Below are positions 15,370-23,250 of a stretch of 64,000 bases of DNA, one piece after another. Made by a program: the position numbers and the translations under genes. Within the stretch, counting starts at the first letter, position 1, and every line of letters begins with the position of its first letter. The notes under the pieces are model-generated. The model was not told where the DNA came from. It searched no databases and worked only from the letters and a program-made list of their open reading frames with translations. Source of the DNA: Kitasatospora xanthocidica. GTDB lineage: Bacteria > Actinomycetota > Actinomycetes > Streptomycetales > Streptomycetaceae. The stretch is from contig NZ_BNBY01000032.1 of assembly GCF_014656195.1 (NCBI RefSeq), positions 11,426-75,425 of the forward strand, read 5' to 3'.

Positions 15370-16566
15370 TCACCGGGCCGTCAGCGCACCGGCGGCGTGA
15401 CGCATGTCGGCGAGAGCGGAGGCCAGCCGGGTGGAGCCGACGGTGGCCGCGAGCGCGGCCGCCTGGGCGGCGTGGTGGTCGGCTTCGGCGCGGTCGCCCT
15501 GCCGGTAGAGCACAGTTGCCAGGCGCGTGGTGGCCATCGCCCGCACCCGGGCCTGGGAGGTGTCGGCCTCGGCGGCCCGGCGCAGGTCGGCGACGACCTG
15601 GGGGTTGTCGCGGCCGGTGGCGGCGGAGAGCAGGTAGAGGGCGAAGCCGGTGTCGCTGCCGAGCTTGGCGACGGTGATGGTGGTCGTCCATGGTGGACCC
15701 GAGGCGAGATCGGTGACGCGCTCGTAGGTGCGTTCGGCGGCCAGCAGGTGCCGGGCCGCCTGCCGCTCGTCCCCACCCAGAGCGTGGGCCTGGGCGCGGA
15801 CGGCGGCGAGCATCGCCCGGGCCGCGGCGGGCAGGCGCCCGCCCACCTGCCCGGCCAGGAGCAGGGCTTGGTCGGCGCGGCGCAGGTGGATCTCCTGGCG
15901 TGCGGCGTTGGTGGCCAGGTGGCACAGCAGGCCGGTGTCGCCGTGCTCGCGACCGGTGATCAGCCCGAGCCGGAACAGTGGGCGGGCTTCGTCGTACAGA
16001 CCGGCGTCGAAGCTCGACCAGCCGGTCAGGTTGGCGAGGCGGGTGATCGCGCCGAGCAGCGCGGTGCGTACGGCAGGGGTGGTCGACGCCGAGGTGAGGT
16101 CGATGGCGGCGCGCAGCTCACGCAGCGCGAGGTCGCGCACGGCCCGCCCACCGGATCGGCGATCCCAGCGCTCCAGCACACCGATGCGCTCGGCGATCGT
16201 GGTGACGTCTGCCCTGCGCAGGCGGGAGAGCGGTCGGGCCGGCGGCAACAGGCCGGCCAGCGCGGCGGCGAGGACGTCTCGGCGGTTCGAGGGACTCACC
16301 TCATCGGGGTGATCGTGGTGGTGGACCTGCTTGGGAACCAGACCCAGCTCGGCTGCCGTTCCCGCCTTCAGGACCAGGCAGAGGGCCTGCCGGTAGTGCC
16401 CGTGCGGCCAAGTGATGAGGCCACGTTCTATGCGGGAGACATAGCCGGCGTCAAACGACGATTCCCGCCCGGCCACCGTCTCGACCAGCCCCCGAACCTG
16501 TTCGGCGACCTGGCCCTGCGTCAGGCCCAGCGCAAGCCGCGCGTGCCTGAACAGCGCGTTCGCCAT
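15370..16566 (-). CDS. XRE-family regulator with TPR-like C-terminal region
   Basis: A 398-residue regulator. The N-terminal HTH is MANALFRHARLALGLTQGQV through SRIERG, followed by a long alpha-helical region of about 300 residues with repeat-like features of the tetratricopeptide type found in many Streptomyces XRE proteins. The ATG at 16566 places the HTH at the N-terminus; a longer upstream frame is discarded. It is divergent from the Nudix/nucleotidyltransferase/PhyH genes (16753-18988) and is the obvious candidate to control them. The stop lies close to the Nudix relic. Confidence 0.85.
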   Translation of the reverse strand: MANALFRHARLALGLTQGQVAEQVRGLVETVAGRESSFDAGYVSRIERGLITWPHGHYRQALCLVLKAGTAAELGLVPKQVHHHDHPDEVSPSNRRDVLAAALAGLLPPARPLSRLRRADVTTIAERIGVLERWDRRSGGRAVRDLALRELRAAIDLTSASTTPAVRTALLGAITRLANLTGWSSFDAGLYDEARPLFRLGLITGREHGDTGLLCHLATNAARQEIHLRRADQALLLAGQVGGRLPAAARAMLAAVRAQAHALGGDERQAARHLLAAERTYERVTDLASGPPWTTTITVAKLGSDTGFALYLLSAATGRDNPQVVADLRRAAEADTSQARVRAMATTRLATVLYRQGDRAEADHHAAQAAALAATVGSTRLASALADMRHAAGALTAR

Positions 16567-16740
16567 GAAACCCCACCCCCAACTCTCGGTGCAGGGAGAG
16601 AATCCAGCGTATCGAGCGGTCTGCGAACTGCCCACCGATCTGCCCTGTCCCCATCACCCGATCAGGTGGTCTCCTGGATGCGCCCCGCCTGCCGACGGGC
16701 ACCGGCTCCGGCGCAGAAACTACCGGCCCGGCCAGGGCCG

Positions 16741-16746
16741 TACAGT
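16741..16746 (+). promoter_or_regulatory. -10 element of a leaderless Nudix transcript
   Basis: TACAGT lies six bases before the ATG at 16753 and no ribosome binding site is present. This is the geometry of a leaderless actinobacterial mRNA. No convincing -35 box was found. Confidence 0.45.
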
Positions 16747-16752
16747 CTGGCC

Positions 16753-17292
16753 ATGACCGACACCACCGCGCCGTGGCGCGAGATCGAACGCGCCACCGTC
16801 TTCAGCAAGTTCGGCCGGTCCGTCGACCGGGTCGACTTCGAGTTGCCCGACGGACGGAAGGAGGAGTTCTACCTCAAGCGTGAGCGTCCGGCCGGCGCGG
16901 TGCTCGCGCTCACCCCCGACCGACGCGTCATCCTCGCCCGCCAGTACCGGCCGGGCCCCGACCGCGTGCTGTACGAACTGCCGGGCGGCTTCCTCGAACC
17001 CGGCGAAGAGGCGGCGGACGCCATCGCCCGGGAACTGCTGGAAGAGACCGGCTACCAGGGCCGGATCCACCCCGCCGGACCGTACTGGCACGACGCCTAC
17101 TCCAACGCCCTGCGCTTCGCATTCCTCGCCACCGACTGCGTCGAGGTCGCCGAACCGCAGCCGGAACGCACCGAGTTCATCGATGTCGTCACCCTCACCC
17201 TGGACGAGTTCCGCACCCGCGTGCTCCGCCGGGGCGAGCTGACCGACACCGCCGCGGCCTACCGCGCCCTGGACATGCTGAACCTCCTGTAG
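16753..17292 (+). CDS. Nudix hydrolase, ADP-ribose pyrophosphatase-like
   Basis: A 179-residue Nudix enzyme. The box is GGFLEPGEEAADAIARELLE followed by ETGY, preceded by RRVILARQYRPGPDRVLYELPG. These features match NudF/ADP-ribose or nucleotide-sugar pyrophosphatases, which hydrolyse nucleoside diphosphates linked to another moiety. The downstream neighbours are a nucleotidyltransferase and a PhyH dioxygenase with short gaps (61 and 15 bases), so it may act on a nucleotide-activated metabolite or provide house-cleaning for that pathway. The start is leaderless. Confidence 0.85.
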   Translation: MTDTTAPWREIERATVFSKFGRSVDRVDFELPDGRKEEFYLKRERPAGAVLALTPDRRVILARQYRPGPDRVLYELPGGFLEPGEEAADAIARELLEETGYQGRIHPAGPYWHDAYSNALRFAFLATDCVEVAEPQPERTEFIDVVTLTLDEFRTRVLRRGELTDTAAAYRALDMLNLL

Positions 17293-17353
17293 CCCGGGAG
17301 ACGGCGGGCGGGCCGGGCCCGACACCCCACGCTCACCCACCCGGGAGGACGCC

Positions 17354-18220
17354 ATGGCCGAACGGAGCACCACCGACACCCGCCCCGCCGACTGGTACAC
17401 CAGCACCCTCGTCTCCCTGCCCGCCCGGGCCGTCGCCCTGGTCCTGGCCGGTGGCAAGGGCAGCCGCCTGCGCGCCTGCGACGACCCCGAGCTGCACCGC
17501 ACCCCGAAGGTCCTGGTGCCGATCGACACCCCCACCGGCCGCACTCCCATGCTCGGCCACGCCCTCACCCAGCTCACCGCCGTGGGCTTCCGCCACATCG
17601 CGGTGCTCACCAGTACCGACCCCGCCAGCGGAGCCCAGGACGTCGAGACCTACGCCCTCACCCACTCGGCCCGGCAGGCGGAGCTGACCATCCACCGCGA
17701 GGACCACCCGCTCGGCACCGCCGGAGCCGCCTACGCCGCGCTGGCCCACCTGCCCGACACCTCGATTGCTGTGGTCCTGCCCGCCGACACGCTCTTTCCC
17801 ACCGCCCTGCTGCCCGCCGCCGTCGCCACGCACCGCTCCCGCCAGGCGGTGGTGACCTGGACCGTCACCACCGCGCCCGGCCGCTGCGCGCAGAACGCGG
17901 GCCGGCTCTTCCTCGACCCCGGCTGCCGGTTCGTCGTCCACGCGCTGGAGGGTGTGGACGTCACGCTGCCCACCGGCAGCCGACAGGGCTTGCGACAGGC
18001 CACCAGTACCGGTGCCGTCATCCTCACCCCCGGCCCGTTCCGGGCTCTGTTCGAGGAATACGTCCAGCGCCAGACTCAGCCGGACGAGGCGGACCTGTAC
18101 CGGCAGTTCATGCCCTGGGTCATCAGCCAGGGGCACCCCGTCAGCGCCCACGACATCCGCACCGCAGCCCCCGACCTCGGTACCCCCGACCGGCTGGCCG
18201 CGTTCGGCCGCACCGTCTGA
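17354..18220 (+). CDS. Nucleotidyltransferase (sugar-1-phosphate type)
   Basis: A 288-residue NTP-transferase fold protein. The signature VALVLAGGKGSRLRA lies near residues 26-40, followed by PKVLVPID and HREDHPLGTAGAAYAAL, and then VVLPADTLF with the metal-binding Asp. This pattern fits enzymes that couple NTP to a sugar phosphate or a similar phosphate, such as RmlA/GlmU-like transferases. It is of usual length. GGGAGGAC precedes the ATG. It sits between a Nudix hydrolase and a PhyH dioxygenase in an apparent operon. The acceptor substrate is unknown. Confidence 0.85.
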   Translation: MAERSTTDTRPADWYTSTLVSLPARAVALVLAGGKGSRLRACDDPELHRTPKVLVPIDTPTGRTPMLGHALTQLTAVGFRHIAVLTSTDPASGAQDVETYALTHSARQAELTIHREDHPLGTAGAAYAALAHLPDTSIAVVLPADTLFPTALLPAAVATHRSRQAVVTWTVTTAPGRCAQNAGRLFLDPGCRFVVHALEGVDVTLPTGSRQGLRQATSTGAVILTPGPFRALFEEYVQRQTQPDEADLYRQFMPWVISQGHPVSAHDIRTAAPDLGTPDRLAAFGRTV

Positions 18221-18235
18221 AGGAGACCGGCCACT

Positions 18236-18988
18236 GTGTCCATCACCTGCCGGCCCGCGCTGACCGAACAGCAGGCCCGCCACTTCCGCGACCTCGGCTA
18301 CCTGCGGCTGCCCGACCCCGGCCTGCCTCGCGGTCTCCTGGCCGCTGTCGCCGAGGTCATCCGTACCCGTGCTGCCCGCCTGCCCGCCGGGCAGACCAAG
18401 GTCTACCGGCTCTACCAGCACGACCGGGCCCTGCTGCACCGCCTCGTCGCCCACCCCGCCCTCACCGCACCGCTGACCGCGCTGCTCGGCCCGAACGTGG
18501 TCTACGTCCTCAACCGCCACAACCAGGGCTCGCTGAACGCCCCCGGTGCCCAGGAGGTCCGACTGCACCGCGACATCCTCCAACCCACCCGCGGTCTACT
18601 CACCGCCGTCGTGTACTTCGAGGACGCCGGCGTGGAGACCGGCTGCACCTGGATCGTCCCCGGCTCCCACCGCGCCCCCTATGTCGGCGTCCCACAGCCC
18701 GGTGGCGGCGGCACCTGGATGGACGAGCACCCCGAACTGGCCGACCTCGTCGACCAGGCCCTCCCCGTTCCCGTCCCCGTCGGCGGGGTGCTGCTCTTCG
18801 ACGCCTGCGTCTTCCACACCGTCGGCCCGAACACCGGCGTGAGAACCCGCACCGGCGCGGTCCTCGGCTACCGCAGCGCGGACGAACTCGACGCCAACCC
18901 CGACCCGACCCGACAGATCGTCGTCGCCGGGACCCAGCTCTACCGGGGCAACGACGGGCCGGGCAGCGGCGAGTTCGGCGGAGTCTGA
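18236..18988 (+). CDS. Phytanoyl-CoA dioxygenase family oxygenase
   Basis: A 250-residue Fe(II)/2-oxoglutarate enzyme of the PhyH family. The iron ligands are recognisable as LHRDIL (HxD) and FHTVGPNTG (distal His), with RTGAV downstream as 2-oxoglutarate-binding arginine region. Bacterial PhyH proteins hydroxylate or halogenate small molecules in specialised metabolism. The GTG start at 18236 follows AAGGAG, 15 bases after the nucleotidyltransferase stop, so the two genes are co-transcribed. The likely substrate is a product linked to that pathway, but it cannot be named. Confidence 0.85.
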   Translation: MSITCRPALTEQQARHFRDLGYLRLPDPGLPRGLLAAVAEVIRTRAARLPAGQTKVYRLYQHDRALLHRLVAHPALTAPLTALLGPNVVYVLNRHNQGSLNAPGAQEVRLHRDILQPTRGLLTAVVYFEDAGVETGCTWIVPGSHRAPYVGVPQPGGGGTWMDEHPELADLVDQALPVPVPVGGVLLFDACVFHTVGPNTGVRTRTGAVLGYRSADELDANPDPTRQIVVAGTQLYRGNDGPGSGEFGGV

Positions 18989-19006
18989 GCCGGAGCCCGA
19001 CCTGAA

Positions 19007-19032
19007 GGCCCGGACCGTTCGCGGTCCGGGCT
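19007..19032 (+). terminator. Terminator hairpin with UUCG tetraloop
   Basis: A GGCCCGGACCG arm and its complement closed by TTCG, 19 bases after the PhyH stop codon. It belongs to the same hairpin family as 13763, 21254 and 24551. Confidence 0.8.
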
Positions 19033-19054
19033 CGCGGGCGTCGTCGCCGGTTGA

Positions 19055-19078
19055 GGTCCCGGTCAGCCGACCGGGACC
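19055..19078 (-). terminator. Hairpin over the Nudix pseudogene stop codon
   Basis: GGTCCCGGTC and GACCGGGACC with loop AGCC, identical to 15183-15206. It probably terminates transcription of the minus-strand Nudix gene. Confidence 0.6.
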
Positions 19079-19841
19079 GGGACGCCCCGGACGAGGAGGG
19101 GGACGCCGGCGCCGTGCTCCCACGCGTCCCAGGCGTCCTCGACGCGGCGGTACTGGTGGTCCGTCATGACCCGGCGCAGCTTGGCCTGCGGAGCCCAGTG
19201 CAGGGCGCGGACGTCCTGCGGCGGTTGGTGGGGGCGGACGGCCCCGGCCTGACGGGAGGTGACCACCCCGCCCGCGTACACGAAGTCGAGGCCCTCGGGG
19301 AGTTCGGCGGCGGGGGAGTAGTCGACCGTGAGGATGGTGCGCAGCGGGAGGACGAGCCCGGTCTGCGTTTCGAGGTGACGGCGGGCGGCGAGGTGGGGGA
19401 GCTCGTTCTGCTCGGCGCTGCCGCCGGGCAGCGTCAGCCCGTCCTGGTGGACGGAGTCGACCAGGAGGACGAAGAAGTCGCCCGACCCTCCGGGGTCCTC
19501 GCGCAGGACGAGGACCTGCTGGCCCGACCGCCGGCCGGGGGGCTTGCTGCTGAAGAGGGCCTTGCTCAACTCTGCTCCAGATGTGAGGAATTGCTGTCGG
19601 AGGGCAAAGGCCACCCGTCGAACGGCCGGCGACGCGACGTCCCGCAGGTCCCCGGCGCGAACTCCCGGGGCTCCAGCGGCCGGATCGAGGAGAGCGCGAC
19701 CCGCCGCAGGGGGCCGCTCGCCCCCAGCGGCCGGAGAACCGCCTTGCCGAACTCGACGTCGATGAAGACGCTCTCGTGGCGGCTGAAGTCCCGTACCACC
19801 TCGTGGAGTTGGAAGAAGGAGGGGTCCTGCGCGTCGGGCAT
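19063..19841 (-). pseudogene. Nudix hydrolase, frameshifted
   Basis: The N-terminal part, from the ATG at 19841, begins MPDAQDPSFFQLHEVVRDF and runs to PLEPREFAPG. Coding then continues in another frame as DLRDVASPAVRRVAFALRQQ through a degenerate Nudix box around LTLPGGSAEQNELPHLAARR, and ends VRGVPVPVG. The switch lies in a run of four Gs (plus-strand Cs) near 19657-19662; one extra base would give a 259-residue protein. The Nudix glutamates look altered (HLAARRHLETQTG), so catalysis is doubtful. A 3' fragment of the same gene lies at 15191. Confidence 0.75.
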
Positions 19842-19932
19842 GGGGGCTCCACAGGTAGCACTGTGCTTCCGGTGAATTACCGGGTGTAGCCATGGTGGCG
19901 TGGTTGCCCCTACTATCGGAAGGCGTTCCCAC

Positions 19933-19960
19933 TTGACAGTTTCCCGTTGTGGTATTCGCT
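19933..19960 (+). promoter_or_regulatory. Possible promoter of XRE/DUF397 operon
   Basis: A perfect TTGACA (19933-19938) is followed at 16 bp by TTCGCT, a poor -10 match. The ATG of the regulator gene is 20 bases further on. The -35 is clear; the -10 is weak. Confidence 0.35.
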
Positions 19961-19979
19961 TGGCGTCGGAGGCCTGACG

Positions 19980-20810
19980 ATGCGTGAGTCTCAGCTGGAT
20001 CCATCGGCTTCGCCCCTCAAGGCGTTTGGGGCCCAACTGCGCAGGTTGCGCAAGGCGGCGGGCCTGACGCAGACCCAACTCGGCAAGCGGACGGTGCTGA
20101 GTGATAGTCAGATTTCGAACCTCGAAAGAGGGACGCGCAATCCCACACTCGACTGGGTCCGTGTCGCTGACGGGGCCCTGGATGCCAGTGGATCGCTGGA
20201 ACTGACGTACTGGAGTCTCAGCGGCTCGTCCTTGCTGGAAGGGTTTCCCGAGTATGCGCAGCAAGAGGCACGAGCTCAGGGGATCTCCCACTTCGAGCTG
20301 GGCATCGTGCCTGGCCTGATGCAGACGATGGAGTACGCCGCCGCCTTTGCACACGCGGCCGTACGACGCGGCAGCATCACCGAGGAGCAGGCGGCGGATC
20401 GACTCGACTTCCTGGCCACACGCCAGAAGCTTCTTGGCCAGAAGTCGGCGCCGCGCCTGCACTTCGTCCTGGACGAGGGGGCCCTCCTGCGAAAGGTGGG
20501 AGGGCCCAAGGTCATGGCGCGGCAGTTGGCGCATCTTGAAGACCTTGCGAGCCGTCCGAACATCACCATCCAGGTGGCGCCGTTCTCGCTGGCAGAGGAA
20601 CTGCCGTTCACCATGGTTGTCACGCTGTTGACCATGACGGATCGAACACTCCTGGCATACTCGGAGTGCCAGTTGCGTGGCTTCCTCGCGCGAGACGCCG
20701 AGACTGCTCAGGCTTGGGAGCGGGACTTCCGTCAGCTCCAGGTGGAAGCGCTGTCGAAGGCCGCGTCACTGGAGAAGATCCGCAAGCAAGGCGTGAGAGG
20801 AACGTCATGA
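19980..20810 (+). CDS. XRE-family regulator with DUF5753
   Basis: A 276-residue regulator of the WhiJ-like group common in Streptomyces. The HTH occupies residues about 14-70 (LRRLRKAAGLTQTQLGKRT through SNLERGTRNP), followed by the DUF5753 effector domain with the characteristic LGIVPGLMQTMEYA, FVLDEGALLR and ITIQVAPFS blocks. GGAGG precedes the ATG. The stop codon overlaps the start of a DUF397 gene (ATGA), and a second DUF397 gene follows. Such sets act as regulator plus small partner proteins in development and antibiotic control. Confidence 0.9.
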   Translation: MRESQLDPSASPLKAFGAQLRRLRKAAGLTQTQLGKRTVLSDSQISNLERGTRNPTLDWVRVADGALDASGSLELTYWSLSGSSLLEGFPEYAQQEARAQGISHFELGIVPGLMQTMEYAAAFAHAAVRRGSITEEQAADRLDFLATRQKLLGQKSAPRLHFVLDEGALLRKVGGPKVMARQLAHLEDLASRPNITIQVAPFSLAEELPFTMVVTLLTMTDRTLLAYSECQLRGFLARDAETAQAWERDFRQLQVEALSKAASLEKIRKQGVRGTS

Positions 20811-21019
20811 TTCCCCGTGTAGACCTGGCCGACGCCCAGTGGTTCAAGTCCTCCTACAGCAACAACGGCGGTACTTGCGTCGAGGTCACCGCCGACTTCG
20901 CCGGCCTGGCCCCCGTCCGTGACTCGAAGGACCCTCAGGGGCCTGCCCTCGTCTTCCCGATCGAAGAGTGGGCGTCGTTTGTCGCTGCTGTCCGTGGCGG
21001 CGAGTTCGGCGAGGTCTGA
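20807..21019 (+). CDS. DUF397 small protein, first of tandem pair
   Basis: A 70-residue DUF397 protein with the family hallmarks WFKSSYSNNGGTCVEV, LAPVRDSKDP and FPIEEWASFVAAVRGGEF. It overlaps the upstream XRE gene by four bases, so translation is coupled. Members are small cytoplasmic partners of XRE-DUF5753 regulators and can antagonise or co-act with them. The neighbour at 21030 is about 75 percent identical. Confidence 0.9.
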   Translation: MIPRVDLADAQWFKSSYSNNGGTCVEVTADFAGLAPVRDSKDPQGPALVFPIEEWASFVAAVRGGEFGEV

Positions 21020-21029
21020 GAGGAGCGTC

Positions 21030-21242
21030 ATGGCGGATCGTGTGGACCTGGCCAGCGCTGCATGGTTCAGGAGTAGCTACAGCAACAACGGTGGTGACTG
21101 CATCGAGGTAACCGCAGACTTCCCCGGTCTGGCGCCGGTCCGTGACTCCAAGGACCCCCAGGGCCCGGCTCTCCTCTTCCCCTCTGCAGCCTGGGAGTCG
21201 TTCGTCGCGGCTGTCCGCGGTGGCGAGTTCGGCGACATCTGA
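21030..21242 (+). CDS. DUF397 small protein, second of tandem pair
   Basis: A 70-residue protein with the same DUF397 motifs (WFRSSYSNNGGDCIEV, LAPVRDSKDP, SFVAAVRGGEFGDI). It starts 10 bases after the first DUF397 gene, with AGGAG before the ATG. A strong terminator follows, ending the three-gene operon. Two tandem partner genes for one regulator suggest duplication and possible competition for the same XRE protein. Confidence 0.9.
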   Translation: MADRVDLASAAWFRSSYSNNGGDCIEVTADFPGLAPVRDSKDPQGPALLFPSAAWESFVAAVRGGEFGDI

Positions 21243-21253
21243 ACCCAGACATG

Positions 21254-21295
21254 CCGCAGGCCCGGACCGCCCCCACAAGCGGTCCGGGCCTGCGG
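21254..21295 (+). terminator. Strong terminator hairpin (17-bp stem)
   Basis: A perfect 17-bp stem (arms 21254-21270 and 21279-21295) with loop CCCCACAA ends the XRE-DUF397 operon. The hairpin at 24551-24592 has the same loop and nearly the same arms. Confidence 0.9.
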
Positions 21296-21308
21296 CTGGT
21301 GCGGGGGC

Positions 21309-21430
21309 CTATGAGCCGGCGGTGGCGGCTTCCAGGGTGGTGGCCATCACCGGGCCGGTGAAGGTGTTCGTCGTCGGCGTGCCCACAGCGTGTGCGACAC
21401 GTGCTCGGTGTCCCACTTCTGCAGCCGGAT
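21309..21430 (-). pseudogene. Internally deleted relic of the polysaccharide lyase gene
   Basis: The segment matches the 3' end of the lyase gene at 24605 (coding for PVMATTLEAATAGS) fused directly to a part coding EWDTEHVSHTLW. The join is at GTTCGTCG (21366-21373). The intact gene has GTTCGTCG at 24662 and 24851, so 189 bp were lost between 8-bp direct repeats. Only about 40 codons remain and there is no signal peptide, so it is non-functional. Confidence 0.8.
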
Positions 21431-21517
21431 ATGCCGTGATGGGGGGTCTTGACGGTGGTCGCTCAGTCGTGGAACGTCTGGCAAATCCGCGCAATCAGCT
21501 TGCGAGAGGGAGTCGGC

Positions 21518-21760
21518 ATGGCACTACGGTTGATCGGGATAGACCCCAACACGGGGGACGACGAGTGCCCGACCGTCTGGTACGACGACGAAGCTGACGA
21601 GATCGTCGTGCAGGGCTGGAAGGCCGCCGAGAACCTGCGCGCCAAGTGCCTGGAGACCGGCAGCATCCCCAGCACGGAGGATGTGGTCCGGCTGCCGGCG
21701 CGGATGGTGCCGATCTTGAGGAAGGCGTGCGATGCCGCAGAAGGTGCCGACGTTCGCTGA
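21518..21760 (+). CDS. Small hypothetical protein upstream of DUF6879 gene
   Basis: An 80-residue acidic protein starting MALRLIGIDPNTGDDECPTV and containing WYDDEADEIVVQGWKA. It overlaps the start of the DUF6879 gene by 29 bases in another frame, which implies coupled translation. This gene pair with a downstream XRE-DUF5753 gene is a recurrent Streptomyces arrangement. The ATG at 21518 follows GAGAGGGA. Biochemical function unknown. Confidence 0.75.
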   Translation: MALRLIGIDPNTGDDECPTVWYDDEADEIVVQGWKAAENLRAKCLETGSIPSTEDVVRLPARMVPILRKACDAAEGADVR

Positions 21761-22256
21761 GCAGCTGGCCGCCGCCCGATCCAGCGCAGTCCATTTGGAG
21801 ATGCGCGACTCCTACAGCGTGGCCAAGGAGATCGGGGCATTCGCGGCGTGGCGGGACGGCTTCCGCCACGACCCTGACGACCGGGCGTCCTGGTGGCGGC
21901 CGTGGCTGACACTGATCGAGGAGACCGTCACCCGGGGCGTCGAGATCAGGCGCGTCCGGATCGTGTCCGAGCCGGTGTCGGAGTACATCCGGTTCGAGCA
22001 CTCCGGCACCTTCACCAACATCGCCGCGGGCGAGCGGATCCGGTGGCTGCCCCGGAGGCAGGCGTCGGACATCGCCTTGCCGGGTAACGACTTCTGGTTG
22101 TTCGACGGCGAGTTGGTGCGGTTCAACCACTTCACAGGTGACGGGGAGTCCGCCGGGCCGTCCTTCAGCGACGACCCCGCAGTCGCCGGCCTGTGCGCCA
22201 CCGCGTTCGAGACGGCCTGGGAGCGGGCCGTGCCGCACGAGAAGTACGCCGTCTGA
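21732..22256 (+). CDS. DUF6879 family protein
   Basis: A 174-residue cytoplasmic protein. Family blocks visible are HLEMRDSY, RPWLTLIEETVTRGVEIRRV, IRWLPRRQASDIALPGNDFW and the aromatic-rich LVRFNHFTG. Members occur beside XRE-DUF5753 regulators, as here (next gene starts 27 bases downstream), and are thought to work with them, but the molecular role is unknown. The start overlaps the previous gene. Confidence 0.85.
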   Translation: MPQKVPTFAEQLAAARSSAVHLEMRDSYSVAKEIGAFAAWRDGFRHDPDDRASWWRPWLTLIEETVTRGVEIRRVRIVSEPVSEYIRFEHSGTFTNIAAGERIRWLPRRQASDIALPGNDFWLFDGELVRFNHFTGDGESAGPSFSDDPAVAGLCATAFETAWERAVPHEKYAV

Positions 22257-22283
22257 TTACGTAGGCACTGGCCAACAGCATCG

Positions 22284-23132
22284 ATGTCGATCTCCCCGTC
22301 CTCCGGCGCCCAGGCTGCCCGTCTGGCCCTCGCCGCGCGCCTCGGCGAGCTGATGCGCGACGCCGGCCTGAAGGGCGGGGAACTGTCGGCCCGCTGCGGC
22401 TGGCATCCGGCCAAGACCTCCCGAATCCTCAACGCCAAGGTCGCCCCGTCGGACTCCGACGTCCGAGCCTGGTGTCGAGCCTGTGGAGCCGACGACCAGG
22501 CGGCCGACCTGGTCGCCTCGAACAGGGCCGCGGACTCCCTGTACGTCGAGTGGCGGCGGATCACTCGCACAGGCCTGCGCCGGGCACAGGAAGCCCGGGT
22601 ACCGCTCTACACCCGAACCCGCCACTTCCGCGCCTACTCTTCCCGCGTAGTCCCCGGTGCCCTGCAGACCAGGGAGTACGCCGGTGCCCTGCTGCGCATT
22701 GTGGCCGACGTCCGCCAGACCCCGGACGATGTGGAAGCCGCCGTCGAGGCCCGGCTCGCCCGTTCCGGCGTCGTCTTCGGAGGAGGGCGCCGGTTCGTCG
22801 CGGTCATCGAGGAGTCCGTCCTGCGGTACCGGATCGGCGACGACGAGGTGATGGCCGGGCAGCTCGGCCATCTGCTCGGGGTCATGTCGATGCCGTCGGT
22901 GTCGCTGGGCGTCATCCCGTTCACGGCTGCCCGCACCATGTGGCCGACCGAGACCTTCAACCTCTTCGACGACCGGCAGGCCGGGGTGGAGCTGTTGTCG
23001 GCCCAGGTCACCGTGACCGCGCCCAGCGATCTGGCCCTCTACGCACGGACGTTCGCCCGTTTCGCCGAGCTGGCCGTGCACGGCGGCGCCGCTCGCGCAC
23101 TGATCACCGCAGCGATCGAAGCGCTGGGGTGA
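22284..23132 (+). CDS. XRE-family regulator with DUF5753
   Basis: A 282-residue regulator. The HTH occupies residues about 12-65 (LAARLGELMRDAGLKGGELS through KTSRILNAK) and DUF5753 follows, with VVPGALQTREYAGALLR, FVAVIEESVLRYR and VSLGVIPF. It closes an apparent three-gene operon with the 80-residue protein and DUF6879. It is the second regulator of this class within 3 kb. The ribosome binding site is weak. Confidence 0.9.
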   Translation: MSISPSSGAQAARLALAARLGELMRDAGLKGGELSARCGWHPAKTSRILNAKVAPSDSDVRAWCRACGADDQAADLVASNRAADSLYVEWRRITRTGLRRAQEARVPLYTRTRHFRAYSSRVVPGALQTREYAGALLRIVADVRQTPDDVEAAVEARLARSGVVFGGGRRFVAVIEESVLRYRIGDDEVMAGQLGHLLGVMSMPSVSLGVIPFTAARTMWPTETFNLFDDRQAGVELLSAQVTVTAPSDLALYARTFARFAELAVHGGAARALITAAIEALG

Positions 23133-23158
23133 AGGGCCCGCAATTCTTCGCAACTTCC

Positions 23159-23188
23159 TTGATGCGCAAAGGGGTTGGTCCGTAGTTT
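23159..23188 (+). promoter_or_regulatory. Promoter candidate of the 23251 gene
   Basis: TTGATG and TAGTTT with 18-bp spacing, followed by a T-run. A hairpin (GTGGTG...CACCAC, 23195-23221) lies in the predicted 5' leader just before the GGAGG ribosome binding site. Confidence 0.4.
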
Positions 23189-23194
23189 TTCACA

Positions 23195-23221
23195 GTGGTG
23201 CCGGGCAGTGCCCGCCACCAC
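23195..23221 (+). promoter_or_regulatory. 5' leader hairpin
   Basis: GTGGTG and CACCAC arms extended, after one mismatch, by CGGG and CCCG around loop CAGTG. It could be a terminator of the XRE operon or a control element for the following gene. Confidence 0.4.
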
Positions 23222-23250
23222 CAGGTGCCCCAACAGCAGTCGGAGGAACC

